Below, piece by piece: positions 44,823-57,348 of a stretch of 64,000 nt of DNA. A model generated the notes under the pieces. That model was not told the origin of the DNA and ran no database searches. It was given only the letters and a program-made list of their open reading frames with translations. The stretch lies in assembly GCF_000344685.1 (NCBI RefSeq), contig NW_006920413.1, positions 1,181,717 to 1,245,716 on the forward strand, written 5' to 3'. Position 1 is the stretch's first letter; each line of letters opens with the position of its first letter. The DNA is from Gloeophyllum trabeum ATCC 11539 (lineage: Eukaryota; Basidiomycota; Agaricomycetes; Gloeophyllales; Gloeophyllaceae). The translations under genes were made by a program, and so were the position numbers.

Positions 44823-47800
44823 TCAAGTTGGTGGCCAGGACAGAGGTTGGTCCTCAGCTCCCCAAACCCTCCAAACATGTTGTTGCAAGTTTGTGACGCC
44901 CAAGGTCATGTTGCCCCACATCTCCGAGAAAGCTCCTCGCCAACCCACTCGCTGTACGCCGTCTGGGATAGAGAAGATAGACCAAGAAGTGGGAGTAGTG
45001 ATGGATACGTGGTGCAGGGTATCTCGTTTGATCAGATGAAGGTGTAGGTCCGGATAGAATGGATCGTAGTAGGTCGTCAAAAAGATGCGTCGCGCACGTA
45101 AAACGGAAACCCTATTAGCAATAGTTAGTCGAGGATCACTTGAGTCAGAAGCCGATACGCACTTGTACATGATAAAGATCAAGACTATTTGCAACGTAAT
45201 GAAGCACGCAATAGTCCAGGGACTGGGAAGCCTCCAGCGCCCATCTTCCAATACCCCAGACTAAGTAGGAATGAGGCCAAGATCGCATAGAAAGGCAATG
45301 AAGTCTCACCAAAAGTCTGTTATTCCTCATGCTCTCCTTCAAAGGCCCAAGCCTGGAACGGAGTTCGGGGTCTGAACTTCGCACCATCTGCAACGACCTA
45401 AAAATCTTATCTCGCGCATCCCTAGCGGAGCGCGAGACTCGTTGCAGCTCCTCGGCACGGCTGTCGTGGATCCCCAGACTATTCTGGGATCTGAAAGACA
45501 TGAGTACGTATCACAAATGCGCTACAAGCTTGCTTACCGTTCAGCCTCAATGAAACCTTCCCTCAACTCTGCAATAGTCTCTCGCACGCGAGCCAATGCC
45601 TGACCTTGAGACAGCGGCGAATCTCCGTTCAGAGTGCTCACGTCGGCGCTAGATTCGACTTCCTCAAGAATTTCGCGGCCCATCGCGTCGACAATCCTGA
45701 TAGAGCTTCTATTCCGCTGGCTCGTAGTGGCTTCTTCTTTAACCTGGACTTCCTCATCATCATCTTCCTGCTTGATCGCGACCTCATCATTAGGTGCTTC
45801 GCGGCCGAAGGCATCGAGTACACGGATGCTAGGGCCTTTGCGAGGAGTACGTTGGGGAGACGGAGGCGTCAACGAGAAGCTGGGATGCTCGGACGCCTGC
45901 TCTTCGTTGCTCTTGAGCGCATTTGCACCGTCGGGACCGTGTTCCGCAGGTTCCCGCGCATGTTGCAGACCGCTCTCGTCGGAGTTATCTTCGAGTTTGA
46001 ACTGAGGCGCTCCGTACGGAGCACCATTTCCGATGCCCAGACCCGCATGAGACGCCTCGGACTCGGAGGTCTCGACTTCAAATCTAACTTTCAAGATACT
46101 TTTCCGCCTCGATCCCGGCGTATTCATCCACGCACCAGGAGGTGCGGGCGTCTGAGTTGGTAAGGAGGCTGCCCGCGACAAGGATGACACTGGTGTAGCA
46201 TGCCCATTCTCCTGTTCCGTCTCCGTCTCTTCACCGGCTTCGGGAAGCGAATGGGCTCGACTAGGCGGCAACCTCGGAGGAACAGGAGTTGCCGCCCAAG
46301 CACCGGGAGGTTTAGGAGTCTTCATCATGGAGAAGTTTATATTGTTACCGATGGTCGCAGGTCTCTCGGGCGTGTAGCCTTGCACATCTTCAGTATCTTC
46401 TTCGGAGGACGAAGGAGGGCCAGGTAACTCAGGAATATCCTTGGTAGGAGACGGTGCGCCCGTTTCTACTCTGGGCGGGGTAAAGGATTGAGGACGGGGA
46501 GGGGTGACCAAAGATAGATAAGGTTCATCAGTTCCCGGTGGTGTTCCAGGAGGGGTGGCAGGAGGGTTTTCAAGAGATCCGCGTTCCCGTTGCGGTGGCC
46601 CACTTTCGTCGTTGGCACGTTCACCATTCGACTCAGACGCTCCTGGGGCATCGCTGGCAGGAAGCGGGGTGACCCGGATGGTGGGAGTGCTTGTAGCTGG
46701 AATCGACTCCTCGTCGCTTGCTACACAAGTCTCAGTGTCAGTCCCGATTTTAGCAAGAATTGATATATACGAACTGAAGACGTCGTCCGTCGGCACTCTA
46801 AGGGCATCCGTAGGGAAGGCAACAGAGTCCACTCTGGGCAATGGAGGTATAGCGCCTACAGCCACGCTGAACTCCGTCAAGCTCCGCCTATGGCCTCTCT
46901 TCCGTGCTGCATTGCTCTCAGCTGGAGGTTCCCTACTCTCCTCGGGTGAATGAGATGCTTCGGCTGATCCATCGATTTCACCATCCGAACGAGTGTTCTC
47001 ATCGTTGACGTTTAGAGCATGGTCTGAGTTATCCATCGAATCTTCGTCCAACTCGAGAGGCGGAAGTGGAGAATGGCTCCTAGACGGGAACTGGAATCCA
47101 GCGCCCTTGAACGTCGGAAGTTTAGTAGGACGGTGACCAGCATTTGAGAGCTCGGGGTTGGATTTCGCCCGACTCTGCGATGAAGGCATAGGGGACTTGG
47201 GTCGCGGGATATGACTGGCTCGCTTAGGCTCGAGACCAAGATACGACGGAGATTGCGAACCCGCTTTAGCCTGCAAGTGAGGAGAGGACGGGGACTTGGG
47301 ACCATGGCCCGAGACTGACAGTGCGGACTGACTAGCTGCAGTCCGTAACCCAGGTTTCTTCGCCGGCGTCTTCATCGAAGCGGTTCCTCCCGTCTTCTCC
47401 TCCGGTGGAGTGCCCTTGAGGATCCCTAGGCTTTCAGTCCGTCGCCTAAAGTTCAAGCTAAAACGACTGTGGGTTGGGGAGGGCGACGGCATAGGCGATG
47501 TTGACCTGGATGGGGGAGCAGGAGAGATGGAACGCCTACTGATCTCCCACTTCGGATGTGGACTATTCCAATTCCGCTCTCTCTCGTGCAGGACCACTTC
47601 CTCAAACTCCGGCTCCTCGTCTGGATCAATACTTCCGATAGAACTACCGCGACCAGAACTTGTTATCGACGAAGTCCTTCGTTGACTTCTGGGCTTCAAC
47701 GATGGTACCTGTGAACGAGAAGACTGCGTAGAAACGATGGACTGCGTGGATTGTGCCGAATCCGGGCGAGAAGGAAAGCTCTGTGTACGGGACCGCTGGA

Positions 47801-49648
47801 AGGATGATGACTGATGAAGGCGAAGATTAGCGGAAGAAAGCCTCGGACGGGGTTTATTCCAATTGCGCTCCATCTCAGCAGCTTTCTCTTTGGTCGCGGA
47901 CGCTGGGCCTGAGACGAATAATAATACTAAGCGGATTGAGCAGAAGATGACAGGGACTCGGAGTTACTTACGTTCGGATCGTAAACCTAATGCACTGGGC
48001 GCTCTGGATGATGAACCATCCGAACCTTGGAGGGATGCCAGGCTGTCCCGCCGACCTAGATTAGGGGCGCCATCGGAACTCAGCAAGGACGCCGAGCTTC
48101 CCCTCCTAGAAAGCTCTGCTCCAGCAGATAATCTTTTTTGATTTATGGAACTCGTGCTTTCTTTTTTCTTCAGACCATTCCGAGGGGAAGACTCAGAACT
48201 GTGCGAATGAGAATGGGAATGGCTGTGCTCTCCGGCGGCCCATGACATGGGGCGTGACGACGCCTTTGCCTGAGGGCGATTCCAGTCTCGCTCACGGTCG
48301 GCTAAGGTGAGCACATCAGCAGGAGAAGAGAATGCGATCATTTCGTAACACCCACCAGCCGTCACAGGGACTGCAGCCTTTGCCCGAGATGCTAAGAGCA
48401 TTGTTAAGTGTTCATCTGCATTTTGCTATGATTATATCATGCTTACGAGTACGACCAGGCTCAGGGGTGCGCGCCGCCATTCTAGGGTCACCACTCTTCT
48501 TTGAAGTTTCGTGGGTCGGTGACTTTAAGTGAGGTAAGCGACTGTTCGGTCGAGAGGCAGGCGTTGTGTGGCGTTGCGGAGGAAAAGCTAGTAAGGTGTA
48601 AGGAACCGATCAGTCCACCCGGGAGAGAGCCGCCTTACGTGGTCTCGTGCCATGCCCGGAGTCTCCCTCGTAACTATCTGAGTTGTTCATGGCTCTTTGC
48701 ATCTCGGAGTCTTGCTCCAGCAGGTCTGCAACTCATAAGTCAGAGCCAACCGTCAGTCACTGCAAATCACTAACTGGAGTGCATCTGTATCTGCGACGGC
48801 ATCTGCATCGAATGTAATGGCGTACTTGTCGCAGCAGGCGGACTGTGAAGTTCACGCAACAAAGTAGCAGTATCTTCGGTCGTATCTCCAGCCCCATCGG
48901 AGGCTTCGGAGGTAGCATCTGCCATAGATAAGCGGCATCCCCACACAATAAGCAGAAATGCCCACCTTCACGACGACGACGCGAGGAACTCGAAGCTATG
49001 CGGAATCTGTCCAGTTTGGCGCGTAAAGAATCATAGGTCGCTGCTGCACTGGACTTCACTGAGTCTTCCGAGTGTTGTTGGTATTCTAGCAGCAGTGGTT
49101 AAGGGGCTGGACCACCAATCGACGCGATTGAACTCACTGGATACACGATCTACCTCTTCATCGCTAAGACTCAGACGCTTGTGTTTTCCCTTTCCCCCAA
49201 GCAGCTCCGAAAGCGGTGGTTTCGGACTGGACTCGATGATACTGGTGTCGATGCTGTTCCTACGGCGCGATTTAGGGGGCGTGTCTGACGGGTCCTGGAG
49301 CACCCGAGAGAAGAGCTCCTTCAAGCTCTCTCGGGCCACGCTTGGTGTCCCTGAACCAGAATCTGGAGGCTCAAAGTCGGATTCACGCTCGGAAGAGGAT
49401 GGTGGTGCCGCAGACGTGTTATTGTTGGAAGTCTTGGGAACACGAGCCAAGAGGGCGCGCAAACGCGCAGCAGGGTTATCAGAATTGTGAGTGGGCGGCA
49501 GAGACGCGCTCGCGGGTATCCTTGGTGTCGCCTGGGTATCTTCCTCGTCGTCCAATTTTTCGTGGTCGTTGGTGAGATCAACGAGAGGAGCTGACGGGTG
49601 ACGCGACGGCCCTGCCTGGGGAAAAGGGGGTGACGCACGGTCGGCCAT
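44823..49648 (-). CDS. Large disordered protein with repeated E-R-x-W-N-x-P motif and C-terminal membrane anchor
   Basis: Minus-strand exons 49648-49138, 49085-48966, 48918-48775, 48725-48639, 48587-48447, 48391-48356, 48301-47972, 47908-45538, 45490-45310, 45260-45163 and 45111-44823, giving 1435 residues. Most is Ser/Pro/Glu-rich and disordered. Three similar motifs stand out: DRERDWNRPQ, MERNWNKPRP and ERERNWNSPHP. A His-Ser alternating run (HSHSHSHSHS) precedes the second. Near the end come a helical segment (RAEELQRVSRSARDARDKIF), one membrane span (PWTIACFITLQIVLIFIMY) and a compact C-terminus with TTYYDPFYPDLHLHLIKRD. This layout suggests a tail-anchored nuclear-envelope or ER scaffold, but I do not recognise the family. 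The intron 48302-48355 is a multiple of three and could be retained. ATG 49714 is an alternative start. Confidence 0.75.
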
Positions 49649-50477
49649 GGAGGCAGAGTTCCGGGTCAGGCGCAGTCGCGGTGCAACGAGGGAGGGTGCC
49701 GCGGAACCGTCCATGTCGCGATGGACGGCGGGAGGATCGCCGACGTTTGTGGACCAAACGTGGACGAGGCGCGCTTGCGGCGCGTCGGACAAACACGCGC
49801 AAATTGTGGCAACGTGTCAGTACCATTTCCGGCTTACGCGTCCTCGTCGTCGACGATGCAAGCCGCGGTACCCGCTGTCTATACGCTTGCATTTGCGGCG
49901 GTCATGCACTGGCCTCGTTTCAACTCATGGAAGGACGAAGGCATATCTTTCTGTCATCTTTATATCAGTGATATGACATCCTGCTGTTGTCGACTGTGTG
50001 TAGTATACCAGTCTAAGGTAGCTACAGGAGATCAATATCAAGTCTGGGTACCCTCCATTAATATTCATGACCATCTGGAAGGTCCTCGACCCAGCGCAGC
50101 GAAAGAATCAGAATCAGTTGTCTGTTGCTCTGCCACAGGCACTTGTGCCATCGCCGGCTTCCCCTTGTGTCATTAGACATGAGTGATCTTGGATGAACGT
50201 GGAGAAAGAGATGAAGAGATACACGCCAAGGAGGTACGGCAATCGATAACTCTGCACTGAAAATAGGACACAGACTTCTGCTGCTATTCAACCGCATTGA
50301 TTCTTTCATCCGAAACATATCACAGACGTTCATTTCAGATCGGGTGATGATGCAACGGCCGAGGCGTGGCGTGGTCCATCCCCTTAACAGCGGTATAAAG
50401 AGGCGGGGTTGGATCACCGGCTTTACAGTCCAGCAGTCACAGCTATACTCTGAACTTTTGAAACCATCTGAATAACC
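49649..50477. promoter_or_regulatory. Divergent promoter region between the large scaffold gene and the CBM12-DUF3421 gene
   Basis: About 830 bp. The minus-strand side stays open upstream of 49648 to at least 49792. The plus-strand side has a TATA box at 50394-50400. No other gene is evident. Confidence 0.45.
50394..50400 (+). promoter_or_regulatory. TATA box of the CBM12-DUF3421 gene
   Basis: TATAAAG 77 bp before the start codon at 50478. Confidence 0.55.
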
Positions 50478-51976
50478 ATGGTCGCACAGTGGGAGCCCGG
50501 AACCCAATACAACCTCGGCGATGTCGTGGTATACGAAGGTAAATCCTAATTGGCGACCTTATTCTCCTCTGACAATATGTTCCCCCAGGTGCCCAATATA
50601 AGATCATTCAGCCTCACCGCTCGCAGGTACGTTACCCGGACCATTCTGTCACCTCAGCCGTCCTGACGAGAATCCGATCAGTCCGACTGGACGCCTCCCG
50701 TCACCCCGGCCCTTTGGGGCCGTCTTCCGGAGTCTGCTTGGGTAGGAGACCAGCAGCAGCAGCAACAGCCACCTCCGACCTACAACCAAGGTGGGCTCTG
50801 GCTCCTTCCGTGACGCAGAGTAGTCACCACTGACCCCATCTATCCAGGCGGTGACCAGAAGCCCTGGAACGAGCAATCTTCCCAACAGGTTCACATTGAC
50901 CACGAGGAGCGGAAAAAGAACTGGTTTGATCTGGATGATGACCGCAAGAAGCAGCTGGAGGTACGATGTCACTTGGTACCTGCGCACCATGGAATATACT
51001 CACAATTGCCGCCACTGCAGATTGGAGGTGGCTTGTTGGGAGGTCTTGCCGCCCTTGGTGCCGGTTACTTCGCGTACAAGGAGCACGAAAAGAGCGAGGA
51101 AGAGGTGCATACCTGCCTTGCGGGACTTCGCGATCAGTTGCGTTGCTGACTGAACATGAACATACAGAAAAAGGCGCAAGTTTGGGCTTTCCAGAACTGG
51201 CTGCACGATGCCCAGGCTCGTACCGAGGAGTACCATCGGAATGGCCCCCGCGGTCCTGCTACTTGGATTCTGAATCACGGTCGGAACATACCTCAGAACG
51301 CCATCGCCGGCGGTGAGGAGCACGGTGAGCCCTTATATATTGCGCGGGCTTACTATGAGGTTCGTTTCCCTCCGATTAATGATCGATCTTCTGGCTGATC
51401 GATTCTTGACAGGGCGGCATCAGTGCGTTGTCCTTCTGCGCGATCATTGCCTTGACACTCACTTTCGTATACGCAGTGGTGGGCAAGGCGTCTGCCCGTC
51501 TCAAGAAGGGTGCGGCCATCGGGTTCAAGCATGACGAGATCGACGTAAGCAGTGCATGAACTCTTCAGCTCCGAGCCACTCCATCTAACGAATCGTAGGT
51601 TGAGACGTTCGAGATCCTCATCGGCGACATGCGTGGCCTGCGTTGGGTAGACACCTCTGGTCATCTCGATGTTCAATCCCTGGGTGCCACTCCGGTCGAG
51701 GGTGGCCGAGAGTCTGACGGAAGTCCTATCTACATCGCTCAGGCACCTCACCATGGAGGTATCCACCCGGGCAAGGCGAGTGCTGTTCTTGACGGTGAGT
51801 TTCTCCCCGAGATTGGGGGATGAGTGGTTTATGCCACCTGTGCATTACAGGTGCATACATTCCTTATGATGGAACCGAGAAGAAAGTCAAGGTGAGCAGA
51901 GCATGTCATGGTGTATTTTTACGTCCCACTTACGACATGTTGGGTGCAGGAATACCGCGTACTGTGCTATGCCTAG
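50478..51976 (+). CDS. CBM12 chitin-binding module fused to DUF3421 (DM9-repeat) domain
   Basis: Exons 50478-50538, 50589-50626, 50682-50790, 50848-50960, 51021-51104, 51168-51359, 51413-51422, 51477-51544, 51599-51794, 51851-51891 and 51950-51976, giving 312 residues. The first 50 residues form a family 5/12 carbohydrate-binding module (WEPGTQYNLGDVVVYEGAQY, then QSDWTPPVTPALW). A Gln-rich linker, a charged segment and a Gly-rich hydrophobic helix (GGGLLGGLAALGAGYFAY) follow. The rest is the DUF3421/DM9 region: GPATWILNH, GGEEHGEPLYIARAYYEGG, HPGKASAVLDGAYIPYDGTEK and YRVLCYA. DM9 proteins in animals bind mannose and respond to microbes. There is no signal peptide. One exon is only 10 nt. 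A second, shorter copy lies next to it. Confidence 0.88.
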
Positions 51977-52498
51977 ACAGTCCGCAACTAGGGGCGGAAT
52001 AACATTGCGTAACGGGATTCAGAGTTGTACCCTACAAGTCCAGCGGAAGTCAAATGAAAGAAGTAGCATGTCATCGATTAAGAGAATTAGCTTGCTAGTG
52101 CTGGTTTATCTCTTACTGATTTACAAACCGCGTAAGTGCTGGGGTCCAGGGAGAATATAAGAAATGCAGCCGGCGTGAAGATCTCAATATTAGTGGCAAA
52201 TTAGTGTACCTGAGTATCAATGCATCGGTCCGAGTTGTGTCCGAGACCTGCACGACCTGTGCACGACAGTGACGCGCTCTGTGGCTCGACTCTATTCTTA
52301 TGAGCAGCCACGATCGGGCTACTGGATAACCTCCGATGATGCAACTTCCGGGCCTGCGCAGTGCCCATGTCACAACCTTGAATGGCCATCTGTTCCTTGG
52401 CCGCGGTTATAAGAGAGCGAATGGCCTAACGAGGGGATCCCATTGGACCGCCCTGCCCTCCCCTCAAGCTCTTGAGCAGTGCATAACATTCCGAAGAT
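51977..52498. other. Intergenic region between the tandem DUF3421 genes
   Basis: About 520 bp with the promoter of the second copy, including the TATA-like element at 52407-52413. I could not recognise remnants of a lost CBM12 module here by eye. Confidence 0.4.
52407..52413 (+). promoter_or_regulatory. TATA-like box of the second DUF3421 gene
   Basis: TTATAAG about 85 bp upstream of the start codon at 52499, a spacing similar to that of the paralogue next door. Confidence 0.45.
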
Positions 52499-53457
52499 AT
52501 GGTAGTGGTGACTCTCGCCGCCCTTGGAGCAGCGTACCTGGCATATCATGGGCATGGGAAGTCTGAGGAACAGGTACGTCCACACAGTGGCCAGACGATG
52601 GGGATCATGCGAATGGTACATGTCCGGTAGAAAAAGGCAGATTTAGAAGGCCTTCACAAATGGTTCTTGGCCGCTCAAGCCCGTACAGAGGAGTTCTATC
52701 GTGACGGTCCGCGCGGTCCTGTGGCTTGGGTAGTTAACCAGGGCCATGTTATGCCCGAAGATGCCATACAAGGAGGAGAGGAGCACGGCAAGCCTGTTTA
52801 CATTGCCAGAGCGTATTGCGATGTGCGTATTGCCTGCGACTATGTATTTGTAGGATTCTGACGAGGCTGTCCGATATGCAGGGTGGCGTCAGTGCGTACC
52901 ACACGTTGTCTGCTCACGATCTTCCTACTCACCGTTATTTGAACGAGTAGTGGTTGGCAAAGCATCTCCCCACACGAAGAAAGGCGCGGTTATCGGATAC
53001 AAACATAACGAAATCAATGTAACAACATCAGAGATATCCTTTCCTTGAGCGAAGCTGAAGCAGCGTCTTCCAGGTCGAAACGTATGAGATACTAGTCGGA
53101 GACATGGATCAACTAATCTGGGTTGAGACTTCCGGTCGCCTAAACATCGACTCTCTGGAGCACAAGCCTGTGGAAGGCGGCTACGAGCCTGACCTCACCC
53201 CCATCTACATCGCCCAGGCCCATCATCACATGGGGACCCATCCTGGCAAGGCAAGCTCTGTGCTAGACGGTGAATCGGGTTCCCTGCAGGTACACATTCA
53301 TATGGCTGACATCTCGTGCCATCGATCCCAGGAGCATTCATTCCTCATGACGGATCGGAGAAGAAAGTTAAAGTGCGTCTCCTATTGCTAACTCGTTGCT
53401 GTAGATTACAGTGCTGATATACGATTGAAGGATTATCGCGTTCTATGCTACGCCTGA
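52499..53457 (+). CDS. DUF3421 (DM9-repeat) protein, tandem paralogue without CBM12
   Basis: Exons 52499-52573, 52631-52822, 52882-52891, 52951-53018, 53074-53269, 53332-53372 and 53431-53457, giving 202 residues. It starts in the hydrophobic helix (MVVVTLAALGAAYLAYHGHG) and then follows its neighbour closely: TEEFYRDGPRGPVAWVVN, GGEEHGKPVYIARAYCDGG, THPGKASSVLDGAFIPHDGS and YRVLCYA. The six downstream exons have exactly the same lengths as in the neighbour (192, 10, 68, 196, 41, 27), so this is a tandem duplicate. It lacks the chitin-binding module and Gln linker, and its N-terminus could now act as a membrane anchor. There is no disabling change in the coding frame. Confidence 0.87.
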
Positions 53458-54123
53458 TTTACGATGCCTATATCAGCCTCCTACGAAGGAGTGTAAACAA
53501 TTACGTGTATGGTATGTATCATGATATCTGTATCGCTCACGGGGGCAACGTGGTCATGACCCAAGCCTCCTACGCGATTCCCTGCCCGCTTGGTCGGCGC
53601 TATTGTCAAGGTCAGTATATTAGGTGCGAGGTGATCAGCCTGTCCAAGATGTCCTCGGGACTCCGGTCTATGTTTGCGCGAGAGAGAGGAAGCAATCTCG
53701 TGAACAAATAATGTTCCAAGTATTGCTAAACTGGACCGCATTAACAGCCATCGCATTCTCCCGCCGGCAAGCTGGGTCGTCTGGAACTTCTCTCCCAAGT
53801 ACCGCCAATGCCTGACACTGCCGCATCGTATTGGGATCAGCGGCCACCACAGAGGGCAAACAGTGATGTTGAGCTTTCTGCCCACCAAGGACCACGCAGA
53901 AGGTGATAGTCCCATTGGCACGGGAGCCACCTTCCCATAGTAACTCTTGGGTACCAGCCACGTTGGTCTATTGAGAATAGGACTGGTCCTTCCTTCTGAC
54001 ATACCGCTGCTTCTGCATCATACTTATTGTTCCCATGCATCTGACTGCTGTGTCCCGGGAGTGTATAAATGCCACGACTGTGCTTCAGGGTGAACCACTG
54101 GCAGTCCTGCCAGCTACCTCAGC
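53458..54123. other. Intergenic region upstream of the BTB gene
   Basis: About 670 bp with 3' flank of the DUF3421 paralogue and promoter of the BTB gene. No gene or clear motif recognised. Confidence 0.4.
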
Positions 54124-55624
54124 ATGGAACCTGCTCAAATATCGGAGATTCGTCTTCGTAAACACACTGCCGCATTCGTCATCTGCTACGAAGTCGGCCG
54201 TTCGGTTTGGCATCCGGGAACGGTTGTTGGAAAATTTAACCAACCGACATACACAAAAACAGTTGGCTTGGGATGGCGATTCGCTTTTGCATGCGGCCTA
54301 TACTCGAGCAATGACCTCTACCCCATAGACATTTACTTCCAGCACCAGGGTGTCGCGGTCGGTTCGACACTTCGTAGTCTGGAGGTCGTAGCCATCTTCA
54401 ATAAGGCACGAAGAACGATTCTACAGGACTGGCCCATCAAGAGTGAAAGCGCAGATATACCTAAAGTCTGCACTTATCAGCCAGATTTCGCGATACCCAG
54501 CAACGCTAAGGAAGGGACAAAATTTCCGGTGATCTTCTCGTTCACTGTGACGTACGCTGTAGAAGATACGCAGGAAATAAGCTGCACGCTGGGGCATTCA
54601 CTGTCTAGCGGTCTGTTCGCGGACACCAGATTCTTTGCGTATTCCATTCGCAGGCCCTCTGGTGGGGTACGGAGACCCCTTCCTCTCTTTGCAAACGGAG
54701 CGCTGCTGAAGGCGAAGTCAGCTTACTTCGTGGCCTGTGAGTGGGCTCACTATCACTTGGAACGCGCTACTCACAAGCTGCCATATTACGCAGTGCTCTC
54801 CAATAATGGCTTCTCCGAGTCCAAATCTGCAACTCTGGACGACACATTTCCCGCGGGCGAAGAGAGCGAAATCCTTGACTATGACTATGAATCCGATAGC
54901 GATCTGTCGGAGGCAGCGGATCTCGCAGACGTTGCGGAGTCTGATGGCTCCGACAAGACCCATAGCGAACCACGCCTGGATCATGTTGTCCAGTCTCAAC
55001 GGAAGGGATTTGGTCAAACGATTGTAGTGAAGGACGTTGCTTACTCGACGTGCGTCTCTCGCCCGAGGCAGGGAGCGCTACCTGATAGCCCTTCTCCTGC
55101 AGATTAAAAGCGCTCATAATGTACCTGTACACGGGAAAGATTCTCTTCTCGCCTCTCAAGTCGTCTGGAGCCGAGTGGAGCAACAAGGCGAAAGCTGGCA
55201 TTCACTGTTCCCCCAAGTCAATGTATCGACTGGCTGACAAGGTCAGTAAGGGATGCGCACCGTGCTTCACAGGATAATTACGAACTGAGAACCTACAGAT
55301 CGGCCTCGTCCATTTGAAGCAGAAATCACGCGAAGCTATCCGAGCGGGCCTATCGGAGTCGAACATTCTGCAGGAAGCCGTATCCGGTTTCACCTCCAGG
55401 TGGGTATTCCCGACGCAATAGACCCATCTTACCGCTGAGCTATCCTTCAAAGATATGATGAAATAGAGGCCATGGAGAAGGCGATCTTACTCAAGAATTG
55501 CCGCTCACCTGGTGTGAAAGCAGCCATGCCTGATATAATGAAGAGGGCAATCGCAGATGGCGAACTGTCCAGCGCCCAGGGCATCATTACCGTTCTCGTA
55601 GAACGGCTGATGATAAAGGAATGA
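54124..55624 (+). CDS. BTB/POZ domain protein with N-terminal MATH-like region
   Basis: Exons 54124-55049, 55103-55241, 55299-55399 and 55453-55624, giving 445 residues. The N-terminal half contains a beta-rich region (VGLGWRFAFACGLYSSNDLY, PVIFSFTVTYAVED) that resembles a MATH-type module. An acidic Ser/Asp-rich insert follows (about 245-290). The C-terminal part has the back half of a BTB domain: VVKDVAYSTLKALIMYLYTGKI, then SPKSMYRLADKIGLVHLKQ and the helical extension ESNILQEAVSGFTSRYDEIE. Fungal proteins of this kind are predicted CUL3 adaptors. Splicing is needed to bring the BTB strands into frame; the unspliced first exon would end prematurely at 55107. Confidence 0.8.
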
Positions 55625-57348
55625 GCATGAGCACCCAAGTCTCGTGCGAGTGCTTTCGAACTAATCATCATACGAGAGTCTTGGACTTGTATTTTTGCGC
55701 CATTCGTCTCAGCAGTATTCCGGATAGAACTATCGCTTTGACGGCTGCTGTACTGAAGTTAGTTCATGGCTCCTGTACACACGTCTGTCTTAGTGCATGT
55801 AACAGTAATCCCAAAATTGAACGCGCCTTACCTGGCTCTAGCCATGTATCTATCCCTTCACCGCCTCGGACGACTATAAGAACCCAGTTACCTTGATGGT
55901 ATGTTTTCATCTTTTCATAGCGTTACTAGTCGATGTTTTTCTGGTGCGGCTGATTATAGAAAACATACCGGGTGTTGACGATTCAGGGATGCGAATACGA
56001 CAACGACCGACACGATCGGCCGTTATTGAAGAGGCTGACTCCGCAACGTCAATCCGAGCGGATCAAGCGAGCTCTGACCTCCGGTGGAAAGTCAGACCCG
56101 CGCGGGACGCACACGGTAGGTATGCTAGACCGCAGGCCCCCGTAGCTGATGTGGAGTTCTGTGACCGTCTGCGCCAAGCGTGAGCGTACGTGTGGGCACG
56201 CCCCTCCTGGTCTGATGAGAGGGCTCCGAGCGTATATCACGAACGAATGGGAGACGACTGACCCGCTCTTTCTTGCGTATCTCTGAATACAACTCGAGAT
56301 TATTCTCCGGGGAGTAGCTTTCAATGGCAACCTGTGCAGATGCGTAGGCAGGTACCAAAGTAAGACAATAGGACACAGTGAAATTTCCGTCAACACTCGC
56401 TGAAATAGACCGCCTAAATATCACCTCTCTTAAAGCTACCGCGCACGTCCTAATGCGAGGCTGGCTTGAGCGACGGATGGAAGGACTATATCCCGGCCCG
56501 GTCAGGACTAGCCTGCATGGTCACCTACGTCGGAGGGGTTCGAGCGCTACGAGGCCCTGCGATGATTGTGTGCCACAGAGAGATGGGTTGGATGCCGAAC
56601 CTTTCGGAGAGTACAAGGATCCTGACAGATGTGATCCCGAGCTCTCTCAGAGACTGTAACTGGTTGATTGGGTTGGGCAAGAAAGGATCCGTACTCTACA
56701 TATGTCACGCATACCCCCGCAGGGGATTGCCACAGGAATATAGCTGCTGGAATCATTATCCCGAGTATCTGTCAAAAATCTTGATGTGACTTTGCCTTGG
56801 ATAGACACTCAAACGACTGGCATAGAAAATGAGGACTATAGGCCGACTATACAGGGGGTAGAAGTGAGAGCGGCATATCTGGCCGGCGTGGTGTTGAATC
56901 AACGGCACCTTATGAAAACAACAGAGACGGCAACGAATGCGGCGAGAGGAGTATATACTTGCAGGCTTGGCAGAACATGCCATGTGCACAGCCCCTCAAG
57001 TCGAGTCCAGTGATCAACTATCAATTAAAGGACGACTCGAGCGGAATGTCTTACTGTACTGCAGGCGATCGCTGCTGCTGAATACCTTGAAAATAGGAGA
57101 AAATAGTGAAACATGGGAGGCAGAACTGAGTGGAGGACGCAGGATACTACGATCGAGGCAAGTATTGGTATTGATGGGAGTGACGTGACAGGAGTGCCGA
57201 AGAGCGGGATCACAGATATTTTAGCAGACGCAGGACAGAATGGGCAGCCCATTCACCGGCGGTTCTGCGCCCTTCCACGCCAGGCTGCCATATCTTTATT
57301 ATACCCTCGACTCTGTCCATTCCTTTCTGTGCCTCCGTCCCCGCCGCC
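55625..57348. other. Gene-poor intergenic region
   Basis: About 1.7 kb between the BTB and GT61 genes. Open frames are short on both strands and do not look like proteins. It must contain the GT61 promoter. Nothing further could be recognised. Confidence 0.4.

Noticed and set aside
48302..48355. Treating this 54-bp stretch of the scaffold gene as coding
   Set aside because: It has GTGGGT and CCTTAG borders, typical intron length, and joins TA to DRERDWN smoothly. Retention cannot be fully excluded because it keeps frame.
56466..56789. 107-codon plus-strand frame between the BTB and GT61 genes
   Set aside because: It lacks family motifs, and the surrounding sequence shows no plausible exon chain.
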